Assembly: GCA_023398955.1 (NCBI GenBank)
Contig: JAEWRL010000109.1
Location: 1-64,000 of the forward strand
Length of the DNA stretch: 64,000 bases
Direction: 5' to 3'
Source: Pseudomonadota bacterium
Lineage (GTDB): Bacteria; Myxococcota_A; Polyangia; Polyangiales; Polyangiaceae
Of the stretch, positions 26,274-35,227 are shown in pieces; within the stretch, counting starts at the first letter, position 1, and the number at the start of each line of letters is the position of its first letter. Made by a program: the position numbers and the translations under genes. The notes beneath the pieces were generated by a model. That model was given only the letters and a program-made list of their open reading frames with translations. It was not told where the DNA came from and did not search any database.

Positions 26274-27299
26274 GTGGACTGTGAGAACTTCGACCGTGTG
26301 GTGCTGGACTGGGTATACGGTGAGCTCGGGGAGATCGACGCCGCGGCAACCCAAAGACACCTGGCGCACTGCACGCGGTGCCGTCGAATCGCTTCCCAGC
26401 TGAAGGCGTCGCGAGAGGTTGGGCTCGTTCCACTGCGCCCCATCGACGACACCCTCGTGCCCAAGGTCCTCGAGGCAGAGAACCTCGCCCACGCCGGACT
26501 ACCGCTGCGGCAACGCTTCGCTCGTTACGTCTCGATCGTCGCCGGATGGAGCATGCGGCCTCAGTTCGCCATGGGAGCGCTGCTGCTGCTGATGATCGGT
26601 GCCAGTCTCGTCTTCCTCCGCGATCGTCGCGGCGATCGCGAGGGGATCGGGGTGCTGGAGCGTGGCGCTGCCGAGCTGCATGAGGACCACGGGCCGACGA
26701 CGCCGCTCCTCATCCCAGAGCCGCTACCGGAGTATCGCCACGCACGCGGTGCGGTGGAGCCACCAGCTCCAGCCCCCCCCACCGCCTCTGCGCCCTCCGC
26801 GCAGGCCCGTGACGACGACCCAGGCACCGACGCGGGACCATTACAGCTCGATGAAGCCGAGGCCAAGGCACGCTTCGATGAGGCGATGTCGCAGTTCCGC
26901 AACGAAGATTTCAAGCTGGCCCAGAAGGGATTCGAGGCGCTCGCAGACTCAAATACGAGCGTCGCTTTCCATGCAGCGCTACTTGCGGCGCGCGCGGTCG
27001 AGGAGCACCTTGGATGCGGGTCTGCCATCCCGCGTTACGAGAACCTGGCTGAAACACTGGGGAATTCGGCCCTAAGGAGCGAGGCAGTCTGGCTTGGCGC
27101 TGAGTGCGAGCGGCGGCTGCGGAGGTGGGGTGCGGCCCGCGCCAAGTACGAAGCACTGCGGCAGCTTCCCGCCTACGGCTCCCGCGCGGATCAGGCGCTT
27201 CAGGCTTTGAGCCGAGCCGTCGAAGCGGCGAGCGACGGCGGGGCAGCCGATGGAGCGGTGCCCACTCCCCCCCTCGAAGAGGCGGCGGCGCCCCGCTAG
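26274..27299 (+). CDS. Membrane anti-sigma factor (zinc ZAS type) with TPR-like periplasmic domain
   Basis: 341 residues from a GTG. The N-terminal cytoplasmic part carries His-x3-Cys-x2-Cys in 'HLAHCTRCRR', the zinc anti-sigma signature that binds a cognate ECF factor. A membrane segment follows ('FAMGALLLLMIGASLVFL', about residues 99-117). The periplasmic part has a Pro/Ala linker and a helical region (residues 190-320, 'ARFDEAMSQFRNEDFKLAQKGFEAL...') of TPR or CpoB-like type. That extension could sense envelope assembly and release sigma by proteolysis. It directly follows the sigma gene, so the pair is likely one regulatory unit. Confidence 0.85.
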   Translation: MDCENFDRVVLDWVYGELGEIDAAATQRHLAHCTRCRRIASQLKASREVGLVPLRPIDDTLVPKVLEAENLAHAGLPLRQRFARYVSIVAGWSMRPQFAMGALLLLMIGASLVFLRDRRGDREGIGVLERGAAELHEDHGPTTPLLIPEPLPEYRHARGAVEPPAPAPPTASAPSAQARDDDPGTDAGPLQLDEAEAKARFDEAMSQFRNEDFKLAQKGFEALADSNTSVAFHAALLAARAVEEHLGCGSAIPRYENLAETLGNSALRSEAVWLGAECERRLRRWGAARAKYEALRQLPAYGSRADQALQALSRAVEAASDGGAADGAVPTPPLEEAAAPR

Positions 27300-27348
27300 A
27301 ACGTCGTGGCCCGCGGGAGGAGGCAACGGAGTGTCGTCGAAGCCGAAC

Positions 27349-27385
27349 CCCACTCATAGTCGGGCTCGGGTTCGACTTGAGTGGG
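27349..27385. terminator. Hairpin at the convergent anti-sigma/pilZ junction
   Basis: CCCACTCA (27349-27356) pairs with TGAGTGGG (27378-27385), and inside it AGTCG pairs with CGACT, giving 13 bp with one bulged T and a 10-nt loop. It lies 50 bp past one stop codon and 24 bp past the other, as expected for a bidirectional terminator. There is no U-tract on either side, so Rho-independent activity is unproven. Confidence 0.45.
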
Positions 27386-27412
27386 TACGAACTTGCGGGG
27401 AGCTGTGCTTAG
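27373..27412 (+). repeat. 40-bp dispersed repeat, copy A
   Basis: Forty bases starting CGACTTGAGTGGG and ending GTGCTTAG recur at 41775-41814 with 38 identities. Copy A forms the 3' arm of the neighbouring hairpin and contains the pilZ stop codon. Both copies lie between convergent genes and have the same orientation. No family is known to me. Confidence 0.8.
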
Positions 27413-27801
27413 TTCGGCGGAGCGTCGCGCACATAAGCAATCGTGTGGATAATCTCCACGATGCGCTCGCGCTGCTCCGGCGTGAGGTCCACGAAGCGGA
27501 TGCCCATCCCAGGATTCGGACTGGGAGCGAAAGCTCGCATCGGGTTCACCCACTGGACGACGCCCGACAGGATCAGCACTCCCGCGCGCCCGGGCGGGGC
27601 GAAATGGAGGGTGAGCGCCGTTCCCACTTCGAGCGGATTGCTGGTCATCACGAAGATCCCCATCTGCGAAATGTTCCGGATCGAAGCATAAAGGAACGTC
27701 TCTGGGGTCTCGCAATCCACCGACCACTCGACGTCCACACGCTCGGCAATGCGCCGTTCGGCTAGTGAGAGCTCGGGTGGGACCTTGGAATCATCCCGCA
27801 C
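27409..27801 (-). CDS. PilZ-domain protein
   Basis: 130 residues, a single PilZ domain. The c-di-GMP motifs are intact: Arg-Ile-Ala-Glu-Arg near residue 20 (RxxxR) and Asn-Ile-Ser-Gln-Met-Gly near residue 45 (NxSxxG), followed by 'NPGMGIRFVDLTPEQRERI'. This last element is typical of the paralogous PilZ family (TIGR02266) that is expanded in Myxococcus. It likely acts as a small cytoplasmic c-di-GMP receptor controlling motility or envelope functions. The GTG start gives a sensible N-terminus. It converges with the sigma/anti-sigma pair, and its stop codon lies inside the dispersed repeat. Confidence 0.9.
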   Translation of the reverse strand: MRDDSKVPPELSLAERRIAERVDVEWSVDCETPETFLYASIRNISQMGIFVMTSNPLEVGTALTLHFAPPGRAGVLILSGVVQWVNPMRAFAPSPNPGMGIRFVDLTPEQRERIVEIIHTIAYVRDAPPN

Positions 27802-27852
27802 AGACGTCGCTTAGCTCGGATGGCACGCGCTGTCACCCTTCATCCCGCCGTG

Positions 27853-27880
27853 GCCACGGTCCTCGAGCGAGAGCCGTGGC
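27853..27880 (-). terminator. Weak hairpin downstream of the 860-residue glycosyltransferase
   Basis: GCCACGG (27853-27859) and CCGTGGC (27874-27880) form a 7-bp stem with a 14-nt loop in the 150-bp gap after the stop at 27952. It is not followed by a T-run on the minus strand, so it is only a candidate. Confidence 0.3.
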
Positions 27881-27951
27881 AATAGCGAGACCTACCAGGC
27901 TGGCGCCCAGGCCGCCTCGTCGTGAACGTGAACGGCGCCGCGCTGCGGGCG

Positions 27952-30534
27952 TTATCTCACGAGCCAGCGGCCGCCGTCGATCCGATTCTCGTGATGCGTC
28001 CCAGTGGTGACCGGCAGCCGCCTCGTGCCCTGGTAAAGGCCAAAATATAGGTGGTATTCGCCGGGCGAGAAGTTGTGCTCCATCGTGAGCTCATGTGCGT
28101 CCACCAAACAGTCCCCAACGCGCCAGTGCTCGATCGGATAGTGCCCGCCAAGAAGTTCATGATCGGCGTTGTGCCGACGCCCATGGCCATCGACGTGCAC
28201 GAAGACCGACCAGTCGCGCCTCGGGATGTCCCGCACACAGAAGAACAGGCGCAACTCGTAGGGACGCCCTGTCACGACCGAGTCAACTAGCCGGCCACTG
28301 TGATCTCGCAGCTCCCAGCCGAGGACCTCCAATTCGTCGCCGAGCATTGCCGATACCCGGTTTGCTGGCTGTGGTCGGGCGGAAAGAACCACGGCATCCA
28401 GGGGGTTCGAGTTCCGGTCGCCTGCTTCCAGCATGCTCGAAGCAAGCAGGACCTGGCTAGACCGCGCGTCCAGAACTGGGAGATTCCGGCGCAGGGCCGC
28501 GCGATCGCGGAAGGCCGCGTTGAGCGAAGCGAGCTCCGTCGCATGCAGCACGAGCCACCGCCGCCCCCCCGCAAGGAGCCAGTCCAGCGCCTCCTCAGCG
28601 GTGTAAAAGGCGGGAACATCCCGCCCCACGACATACGGAGCCACCTCCTCACTCGTCCCGAACAGACCCAAGGGCTCACTCGCGGAGGCGAGTGCTCGAT
28701 AACGATCGAAAGCCCGCGCAGGAGACCCCTGACGCATCAACGCCGGATAGTAGCCAACACTCAGGAGCTGTGCGACGAGCGCTCCAAGCACCGCTACGCC
28801 GGTACCTCGACCTGGAATGCATGCTCGCAGGAACCGCGGGACGCTCCCAGCGGCATCTCCGGGGTGTGAGAACAACCAACGGAACACGTCCCGCATAGTG
28901 AGAAATGCCACTGGCAAAGCGAGCACCGCCATGGGCAGGATCACCCAGGCCGTGCGCATGAGCGCGCCTGCCCACGCGGGTGCTTGCTCGAACATGGACC
29001 AGTGCGTGACCTTGTCGCTGGTAGCTTTCGCGACCGCCAGGATCATCAGGGCCATCTCCACGACTGCCAATCCCAAGAGTGCGTCGCCCCGCCCGAGATC
29101 CTTCAGAATCCGTGGCCAACGCAGGTACTCGTCGCGCACAAATGGTCGCAGCCGGCTGCGACTTGGCTCCAGTAGCCCGAAGTACATCGTTCCGCAGAAC
29201 AGCACCACCGTGACGGCTATCCAGCGTTTGCCGACTGGATGGAAGGTCGCTGGAACGTTTTCTATCCCCACGCTCAAGGCGACGAGCGTCCGTTCGAGCT
29301 CCTGCACGAGGTCGAGTCCGATTACGACCGTGGCAGCCACCAGCACCATCCCGAGCACGGGGGAGGCGCGTCGCCAGTGGTCCATCTTGCAGAATGCGAT
29401 ACCAATAGCCACTGCGAGTGGCGCAGTGGCTACAAAGCCGGTCGCGCCAGCATAGGGCGCCACGGCGCCATGGACACAAATGGCCAGCAGCACCACGGCC
29501 GATAGCAGGAGAGCGACCGGTGGACCCTCTGCGCGCTCCGAGCTCCCTCCCGGTGGCTCGGCGAGGAGGACCGGGAACGCGATGACGGCCGGCCCGCTCC
29601 ACGGAAAGAGCGAATGCCCCAGGACGCGCCAGAGCGTCTGGTGGGTCGCGCCGGCAGGGGCAGCGCTCATCGTCATACCCGCCACTGCCGAGTAGTCCGC
29701 GCCGATCCCTAGGTAGATGGCACTGCCACCCCAAAGAGCAGCAGCAGCGCCGAGCGCAAGCACCCCAAACCCCAGAATCCCCGGCTGCCGTGCTCCGCCC
29801 CGCGACCATAGGAAGGTCAGCCCGACTCCAAGCATCGGAACGGCCACGCCCAGGAGCACGCCCTGCGAGAGAGCCCCAGCCAAGAGCCCAACACATGCCG
29901 CCGCTGCGGCCATTCCGCTGCGTGTCAGCGAAACGCGGTACGTCGGCCAACAAAGCTCGACGAGTCCCCAGAGAGCCATGGCACACCCGGCCATCGCCAC
30001 TCCATAGCCAACCATGACGCGCGCATGGAGGAAGTAGAGCGGCGTCGTTGCGAGCACGAGGACCGTAGAAACCGCTGCGCCCGGGCCTCCAAGCCTGTGA
30101 GCGAGGCCAGCGCTCGCAGCAAGCCCCAAGAAAGCCCATAGCGCGAGCGGCAATCTGCCGGCCCACGGATGCAAGCCAAAAGCCCGGAATCCGAGACCCA
30201 CGGACGTGAACGGAAGCTCCCCGCGGCCCAGCTCACGCTGCACTGGGATTGTATTGGGCGCCGCGGCGAGCCGCAGCGAGTCATCTCCCCAGAGGGCCAC
30301 GGCGATGCGCCGTCCATACTCCGCCACGCGAAGCTCGTGCGGATCGCCAATCCCCGCGGCCATCATCGGGACGAGCAGGCTCACGAGCACCGCAAGGACG
30401 GCCAGGATGAGCAGCGCCGAGAGCATCTGGGCATTGCCCGCTGGGCGGCGTCCGAGAATCACTCCCCGCACCTTCGCACGGCGAGCCACGCTGCGCAGGG
30501 CGGCAGAAAGCGAAGCGCACGTCGCGAACGGCAT
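27952..30534 (-). CDS. Large membrane glycosyltransferase (ArnT/PMT-like) with C-terminal soluble domain
   Basis: 860 residues. Residues 1-600 contain about 13 membrane segments. After TM1 the loop has 'DPHELRVAEYGRRIA', an acidic GT-C position, and 'PPLYFLHARVMVGY'-like features typical of ArnT/PMT relatives follow ('TTPLYFLHARVMVGYGVAM'). Residues about 610-860 are soluble: first a segment with 'APYVVGRDVPAFYTAEEALDWLL', then a beta-sandwich-like part ('LFFCVRDIPRRDWSVFVHVDGHGRRHNADHELLGGHYP'). It probably transfers a sugar from a polyprenyl carrier at the periplasmic face, the C-terminal part binding the acceptor. It is divergent from era with a 177-bp gap. The substrate is unknown. Confidence 0.82.
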   Translation of the reverse strand: MPFATCASLSAALRSVARRAKVRGVILGRRPAGNAQMLSALLILAVLAVLVSLLVPMMAAGIGDPHELRVAEYGRRIAVALWGDDSLRLAAAPNTIPVQRELGRGELPFTSVGLGFRAFGLHPWAGRLPLALWAFLGLAASAGLAHRLGGPGAAVSTVLVLATTPLYFLHARVMVGYGVAMAGCAMALWGLVELCWPTYRVSLTRSGMAAAAACVGLLAGALSQGVLLGVAVPMLGVGLTFLWSRGGARQPGILGFGVLALGAAAALWGGSAIYLGIGADYSAVAGMTMSAAPAGATHQTLWRVLGHSLFPWSGPAVIAFPVLLAEPPGGSSERAEGPPVALLLSAVVLLAICVHGAVAPYAGATGFVATAPLAVAIGIAFCKMDHWRRASPVLGMVLVAATVVIGLDLVQELERTLVALSVGIENVPATFHPVGKRWIAVTVVLFCGTMYFGLLEPSRSRLRPFVRDEYLRWPRILKDLGRGDALLGLAVVEMALMILAVAKATSDKVTHWSMFEQAPAWAGALMRTAWVILPMAVLALPVAFLTMRDVFRWLFSHPGDAAGSVPRFLRACIPGRGTGVAVLGALVAQLLSVGYYPALMRQGSPARAFDRYRALASASEPLGLFGTSEEVAPYVVGRDVPAFYTAEEALDWLLAGGRRWLVLHATELASLNAAFRDRAALRRNLPVLDARSSQVLLASSMLEAGDRNSNPLDAVVLSARPQPANRVSAMLGDELEVLGWELRDHSGRLVDSVVTGRPYELRLFFCVRDIPRRDWSVFVHVDGHGRRHNADHELLGGHYPIEHWRVGDCLVDAHELTMEHNFSPGEYHLYFGLYQGTRRLPVTTGTHHENRIDGGRWLVR

Positions 30535-30711
30535 CCGACTCTGTGGCCCATCGCCGTCCCCCTCTCGCGCATTCGTGCTTCAGATCGCTGCATAACTCCG
30601 TGGAACATGAGGTCCGGCCCGGGTGCTACTCCCTCCAATGCGGCGCGGCAACTCCCCGGATGACGGAAAGGGCTGCATCTTGCCGCGATACGCCTATCCT
30701 TCGCGCGCTCC

Positions 30712-31758
30712 ATGCGCTTCGGAAACGTCATCCTCCTCGGGCGGCCCAATGTGGGCAAGTCGACCTTCCTCAACGGTGCCCTCGGGGAAACCCTGGCCAT
30801 CGTGTCGCCGGTTCCCCAAACCACCCGGGACGCCCTGCTCGGTGTGGTGCATCGTCCCAACGCCCAGCTCGCGTTCGTCGATACACCCGGCGTACACCGC
30901 CCCCGCTCGGAGCTCGGGCGGCGTATGAACTCCGCGGCGATGGATGCCCTTCCAAGCGCCGACGTCGTGATCTTCATGACCGATGTCCAGGGGCTCGCCG
31001 AGCGCGCCCGACGATCTGGCGCTCCAGCCGAAAACAACAGCGCCGACAGCACCGATCCCACTCACGACCGGTTGCTCGTTCCGGCTGATGTGAAGCTGCT
31101 GGACTTCGTCTCCCGGGAGGTACCGCTGATCCTGGCCGTGAACAAAATCGATCTGCTGCGCGACAAATCCCTTCTTCTGCCGTTGAGTCAGGCCTTCCAC
31201 GGCCTCCGGGCGTTCCAGGCAATCGTTCCGCTCAGTGCCAAGCGTGACGACGACGTCGCGCGCGTTCTCGACGTTGTCGAGCCCTTGCTGCCAGAAGGCC
31301 CCCCCGGGTACGCTGAGGACGACCTGACGAACAGGCCGACGCTCTTCTTCGTTCGGGAGTACATTCGCGAGCAGATTCTGCTCCAGACTGGCCGGGAAGT
31401 GCCGCACGCCGCGGCTGTCACTGTTGACAAGTTCGAGGCGTCTCCGAAGCTGACCCGCATCGCAGCGACGATCCACGTCGAGAAGGTCGGACAACGTAAG
31501 ATCATCGTCGGCAGCAGCGGGCATGGCATCCGCGAGATCGGGCGCGGCGCGCGCCTGCGTATCGAGGCGCTCCTCGGGGGCCGAGTCCACCTGGAGCTTT
31601 TCGTCCGTGTCACTCCCCGTTGGAGGAACGCTCCCCGTCAGCTTGCCGAAATGGGTTACGACATAGGCTCCGGACACACGCCGAGCGAGCTCGCCGATGC
31701 TGCTCCCTCCAGGCCGCACGCGACAGGGTCGCGTCGCGCCCCCCGGAGGACGCCATGA
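30712..31758 (+). CDS. era: GTPase Era
   Basis: 348 residues. The G domain has G1 'GRPNVGKST', switch 'PQTTRDAL', G3 'DTPG' and G4 'NKID'; a KH domain follows ('ATIHVEKVGQRKIIVGSSGHGIREIGRGARLRIEALLGGRVHLELFVRV'). Era binds the 3' end of 16S rRNA and aids 30S maturation. Compared with E. coli Era (301 residues) there is an insertion of about 25 residues before G4 ('RARRSGAPAENNSADSTDPTHDRLL') and a 30-residue basic tail. The tail ends inside the start of der, with which it overlaps by 4 bp. Confidence 0.95.
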   Translation: MRFGNVILLGRPNVGKSTFLNGALGETLAIVSPVPQTTRDALLGVVHRPNAQLAFVDTPGVHRPRSELGRRMNSAAMDALPSADVVIFMTDVQGLAERARRSGAPAENNSADSTDPTHDRLLVPADVKLLDFVSREVPLILAVNKIDLLRDKSLLLPLSQAFHGLRAFQAIVPLSAKRDDDVARVLDVVEPLLPEGPPGYAEDDLTNRPTLFFVREYIREQILLQTGREVPHAAAVTVDKFEASPKLTRIAATIHVEKVGQRKIIVGSSGHGIREIGRGARLRIEALLGGRVHLELFVRVTPRWRNAPRQLAEMGYDIGSGHTPSELADAAPSRPHATGSRRAPRRTP

Positions 31759-33125
31759 GGCCGATCGTCGCCATCGTGGGGCGGCCCAATGTGGGGAAGA
31801 GTACCCTCTACAATCGCCTCGTCGGGGGTCAGCGGTCCATCGTCCATGATGCACCCGGTGTAACGCGGGATCGTCACTACGCCGACACTTTCCTGTATGG
31901 GCGCGAGATCACCCTCGTCGACACTGGCGGCTTCGATCCGGACTCCGCAGACCCTATGGGACAGGGGATCGCCCGACACGTGCGCGCGGCTATCGAAGAG
32001 GCCGACGTCATCCTCTGTGTCCTCGATGGCAGCGCGGATGCGACTGCTGCAGACCGGCAGGCGGTAGACTTGCTTCGGCGAAGCGGCAAGCCCACCGTAT
32101 TCGTCGCGAACAAGGTCGACACCACGAAGCAGCGAACGGACGCCCTGAGCTTGTACTCCTTGGGCATCGACCCCATCCACCCCATATCCGCTATTCACGG
32201 GCGAGGCCTGGGAGAGCTCGGTCGCAGCATCGTGGCGGGCCTGCCTTGCGTTTCACCCCCATCGGAGCCGACTCAGGCCGCCGTGGCGGAGGCCCCTCCG
32301 GATGCGGACGGAGCTCCCAGCGTGACCCGGGACATGATCCCAAAAGTGGCGCTGATTGGCCGCCCCAATGCGGGCAAGTCGTCGCTTTTCAACAACCTTG
32401 CCGGCACGGAAAGGTCGCTCGTCGACGAGCGGCCCGGGACCACACGAGACCCGGTGGACATGACGGTCCTCATTGGCTCCCGCGAGTACCAGGTCATCGA
32501 TACGGCGGGGGTGCGGCGCCGCTCCAAGGTGGATCGTGGCGTCGAAGCCGCGAGCGTAATGCGCTCGCTGCGGGCCGTGGAGCGCGCAGACGTGGTGGTG
32601 CTCCTTTGCGACGCCACCGAGGGCATCGCAGAACAGGATGCACGTCTGCTTGGCTTGTGTGTCGACCGCGGACGAGCGGTCGTCCTGGGGCTCAACAAAT
32701 CCGACCTTCTGGATCGCGCGGGCCGCGCAGCGGCAGCAAAGAGAGCTCTCGAGGACCTGCACTTCGCCAGCTGGGTCAAACCCATCGAACTCAGCGCTAA
32801 GACCGGCCAAGGGGTCCCTCGGCTCATGCGCACCGTCTGGGAGGCTGCCGAGCATTTCCATCGCCGGATCCCGACGGCAGAGCTGAACCGCTTCTTCGAA
32901 GGCGTTCTGGAGCGCCGTCCGCCGCCGACGAGCGGTGCGCGGGCGCCGCGCATCTACTACGTGACACAGGCCCGCAGCGCACCTCCCGTCTTCGTTGCCA
33001 AATGCAGCCATCCGGAAGCGATTCAGGAAAGCTATCGCCGATTCGTCGCCAACCAGCTGCGGCAAGCCTTCCGTATCGAGCACGTGCCGGTCGTCGTCCA
33101 TTACCGCCCGCGAAACAGGCGCTGA
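31755..33125 (+). CDS. der: GTPase Der (EngA)
   Basis: 456 residues from the ATG at 31755, which overlaps the era stop (ATGA); a longer upstream frame is just coding overlap. Two tandem G domains are present: 'GRPNVGKST...DTGG...NKVD' and 'GRPNAGKSS...DTAG...NKSD'. A KH-like C-terminal domain ('FHRRIPTAELNRFFEGVLERRPPP...RQAFRIEHVPVVVHYR') ends the protein. Der is needed for 50S subunit assembly. An acidic linker of about 30 residues separates the G domains. The direct era-der pairing makes a ribosome-assembly operon. Confidence 0.96.
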   Translation: MRPIVAIVGRPNVGKSTLYNRLVGGQRSIVHDAPGVTRDRHYADTFLYGREITLVDTGGFDPDSADPMGQGIARHVRAAIEEADVILCVLDGSADATAADRQAVDLLRRSGKPTVFVANKVDTTKQRTDALSLYSLGIDPIHPISAIHGRGLGELGRSIVAGLPCVSPPSEPTQAAVAEAPPDADGAPSVTRDMIPKVALIGRPNAGKSSLFNNLAGTERSLVDERPGTTRDPVDMTVLIGSREYQVIDTAGVRRRSKVDRGVEAASVMRSLRAVERADVVVLLCDATEGIAEQDARLLGLCVDRGRAVVLGLNKSDLLDRAGRAAAAKRALEDLHFASWVKPIELSAKTGQGVPRLMRTVWEAAEHFHRRIPTAELNRFFEGVLERRPPPTSGARAPRIYYVTQARSAPPVFVAKCSHPEAIQESYRRFVANQLRQAFRIEHVPVVVHYRPRNRR

Positions 33126-33202
33126 GCCCCGAGGTGCCAGGGCGCGGCTTGTCGTTATCGGCGACGAGCACAAGACAATGGCCGCATCTGAGCGACTGCG
33201 CT

Positions 33203-33784
33203 ATGCGAGGAGGAGTGAGGATCGGCCGACAGAAAGCGCTGCTGTGGACCGTGCTGGTCGCAATGGGTTTGCTGGGCGCGGCAACTGCTCGTGCGCGCGC
33301 AGAGGCAGAGTCGCCCTATACCCTCCAACAAACTTACAGTGGAGCACTGCGCTACCTCCGGGTCGACCTTGGGTACGAAGTGGTCGAGCGCGACCCGGAT
33401 GCGGCCTATCTGCTCTTCCGGTATGAGCCAGGAGGCGAGTCCAACCGCGTGGTCGACGGATCCATCGAGTTGGTGAAGCGGAAGGCAACCATACGCGTCT
33501 TCGTGCGGATCCCCACCATGCCGAGCTACCACGAGGGCATGCTCAGAGACGGCCTCATGAAGAAGCTCACGGACGACTATGGGGAGCCCCCCAGCGCCCG
33601 AAAGCGCGAGGACTCCAATCCAGCGAAGAGTCCACAGGAGAAGGCTCCTGAAGGCGACGATCGGGAACCCGCGCCGCCAGGGAATGAGGAAAACTCCCGC
33701 ACATCGCGCGGTGCTGACCACGCTGTGCTCATCAGCGCAATCCCACTGGGCTCGACCAACCACCCGACCCCTGCTCTAAGGTAG
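33203..33784 (+). CDS. Exported protein of unknown function
   Basis: 193 residues from the ATG at 33203. A signal peptide ('ALLWTVLVAMGLLGAATARARAEA') leads into a compact alpha/beta domain ('YTLQQTYSGALRYLRVDLGYEVVERDPDAAYLLFRYEPGGESNRVVDGSIELVKR...VRIPTMPSYHEGMLRDGLMKKL'). The C-terminal 60 residues are charged and disordered. The domain looks like a small periplasmic binding or assembly factor; I know no named family. Upstream in-frame starts would overlap der and lack a signal peptide. An AGGAGG box lies just after the ATG and before a GTG at 33215, so the exact start is uncertain. Confidence 0.65.
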   Translation: MRGGVRIGRQKALLWTVLVAMGLLGAATARARAEAESPYTLQQTYSGALRYLRVDLGYEVVERDPDAAYLLFRYEPGGESNRVVDGSIELVKRKATIRVFVRIPTMPSYHEGMLRDGLMKKLTDDYGEPPSARKREDSNPAKSPQEKAPEGDDREPAPPGNEENSRTSRGADHAVLISAIPLGSTNHPTPALR

Positions 33785-33913
33785 CTCCCGCGCTGCCTGC
33801 ATCGGAGCATACCCTCGCCGCGCCTAACCGGGAGAACGGAATGCGTCGTTGGCCCTGTAACCCCTCCACGGCGGGAGCAGCTGGGAGGCGCCTCGGCTGG
33901 CGCCACGCCTCGC

Positions 33914-35227
33914 GTGGCGATATACGCATCGGGTCCGATGCCCGCTCCCGAGTCCACCTTCGTGACAGAGATTGGACGATACCAGGTCGTGCGGACGCTA
34001 GGTCAGGGCGCTATGGGGCGCGTGTATCTGGCCCATGATCCCATCCTAGACCGGGACGTAGCCATCAAGCTCCTTCGCGGCGACCTGAGCATCTCGGAAG
34101 ACCAGCGAGTCGCTCTCTTTGGTAGAATGCGCCATGAGGCGCGCGCATCGGCACGCCTCAGCCACCCCAACATCGTCAGCCTCTATGACATGGGGGAACA
34201 CCCCGCGTTGGGGCTGTTCCTCGTCTTCGAATACGTCGAGGGCCCCTCACTCAAGGACAAAATACAAAGCGGAGGCGTGGGACCCGAACTCGCTGCGCGC
34301 TTGGCACGAGAGGTCGGCAGTGCCCTGTCCACGGCGCACGAGGCCGGTGTGCTGCATCGCGACATCAAGCCGGAGAACATCATCGTATCGAAGAATGGTG
34401 CCAAGGTCGCGGACTTCGGCATCGCCCGCGTCCCCGATTCCACGCTCACTCGCGACGGCGGACTGCTCGGCACGCCCGCATACAGCGCCCCGGAATCGAT
34501 CGCCGAGGGCGTCTTCTCACCCCAGAGTGATCAGTTCTCACTGGCAGCGACGCTGTACGAAGCAGTCTCCCTACACCGCGCTTTTCCAGGGGATGACGCC
34601 GTCACGGTGGCCACGAAGATAGCCAACGACGAGCCGCCCCCCATCGCGACGCTTTGTGCTCTGGATCCGCGGGCAGACACTGTCCTCGCTCGAGCGCTCT
34701 CGAAGAACCCGAGGGCTCGCTTCGCGAGCTGTGATGAGTTCGGACGAACATTGGCAGAGGTCCTCGACGCCTCTCCGCGCGGCCGCTTGGCGACAATCCC
34801 CGATGGCTACCATCAACAGGCCTTCGCTCGGCGGCAACGTTCACTCACGTTGCATGCAATGCTCGGGGGCGCCGTCTTGGGAGCACTCATCGGGATCGCG
34901 GCGTCGCAACTTGTCGGCGAGGTAGCGCCTCGGAGTCGCGCCGAGCCCCGGACGACGCCGCAGCTCCAACGAGCAGCGTCAGTCGGGTGGCTCGCGCCAC
35001 CAGCGTCGGTGGAAGCCCCCGCCAGCCCCGTGCCGGCGCGTCCACCACCACCCAAAGTGCGTCGCCCGCCCCCTCACCCGCTCAACCACCAGATGCCAGT
35101 GCCGCCATCACCAGTCGATGCCGGGCATCCCCCAACGAGCTCTTCGGCGCCGGAAGCGGCGGCACCACCGGCTGCTGCGAGCACTCAACAGGACAGCGGC
35201 GCGCTGGGCGCCACTCTGCCTCCGTGA
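33914..35227 (+). CDS. Membrane Ser/Thr protein kinase (Hanks type)
   Basis: 437 residues. The kinase domain (residues about 23-285) has the Gly loop 'LGQGAMGRVYLA', catalytic Lys52 in 'VAIKLL', 'HRDIKPEN' with Asp150, 'DFG' (167-169) and 'APE', so it should be active. A membrane segment ('LHAMLGGAVLGALIGIAASQL', about 310-330) leads to an external Pro/Ala/Ser-rich tail without PASTA repeats. A GTG at 33914 or an ATG at 33938 may be the start. The next gene, a membrane-anchored FGE-fold protein, starts at the kinase stop (GTGA), so the two probably form one signalling pair. Confidence 0.93.
   Translation: MAIYASGPMPAPESTFVTEIGRYQVVRTLGQGAMGRVYLAHDPILDRDVAIKLLRGDLSISEDQRVALFGRMRHEARASARLSHPNIVSLYDMGEHPALGLFLVFEYVEGPSLKDKIQSGGVGPELAARLAREVGSALSTAHEAGVLHRDIKPENIIVSKNGAKVADFGIARVPDSTLTRDGGLLGTPAYSAPESIAEGVFSPQSDQFSLAATLYEAVSLHRAFPGDDAVTVATKIANDEPPPIATLCALDPRADTVLARALSKNPRARFASCDEFGRTLAEVLDASPRGRLATIPDGYHQQAFARRQRSLTLHAMLGGAVLGALIGIAASQLVGEVAPRSRAEPRTTPQLQRAASVGWLAPPASVEAPASPVPARPPPPKVRRPPPHPLNHQMPVPPSPVDAGHPPTSSSAPEAAAPPAAASTQQDSGALGATLPP

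Noticed and set aside
27373..27412. tRNA or tmRNA 3' end as explanation for the repeat
   Set aside because: A GTTCG core is present on the minus strand, but the T-loop lacks the conserved A and no acceptor stem pairs with it.
28676..30166. 496-codon minus-strand frame inside the 860-residue glycosyltransferase
   Set aside because: Same strand, different frame, Arg/Gly-rich and without membrane pattern; the GT frame has clear TM segments.
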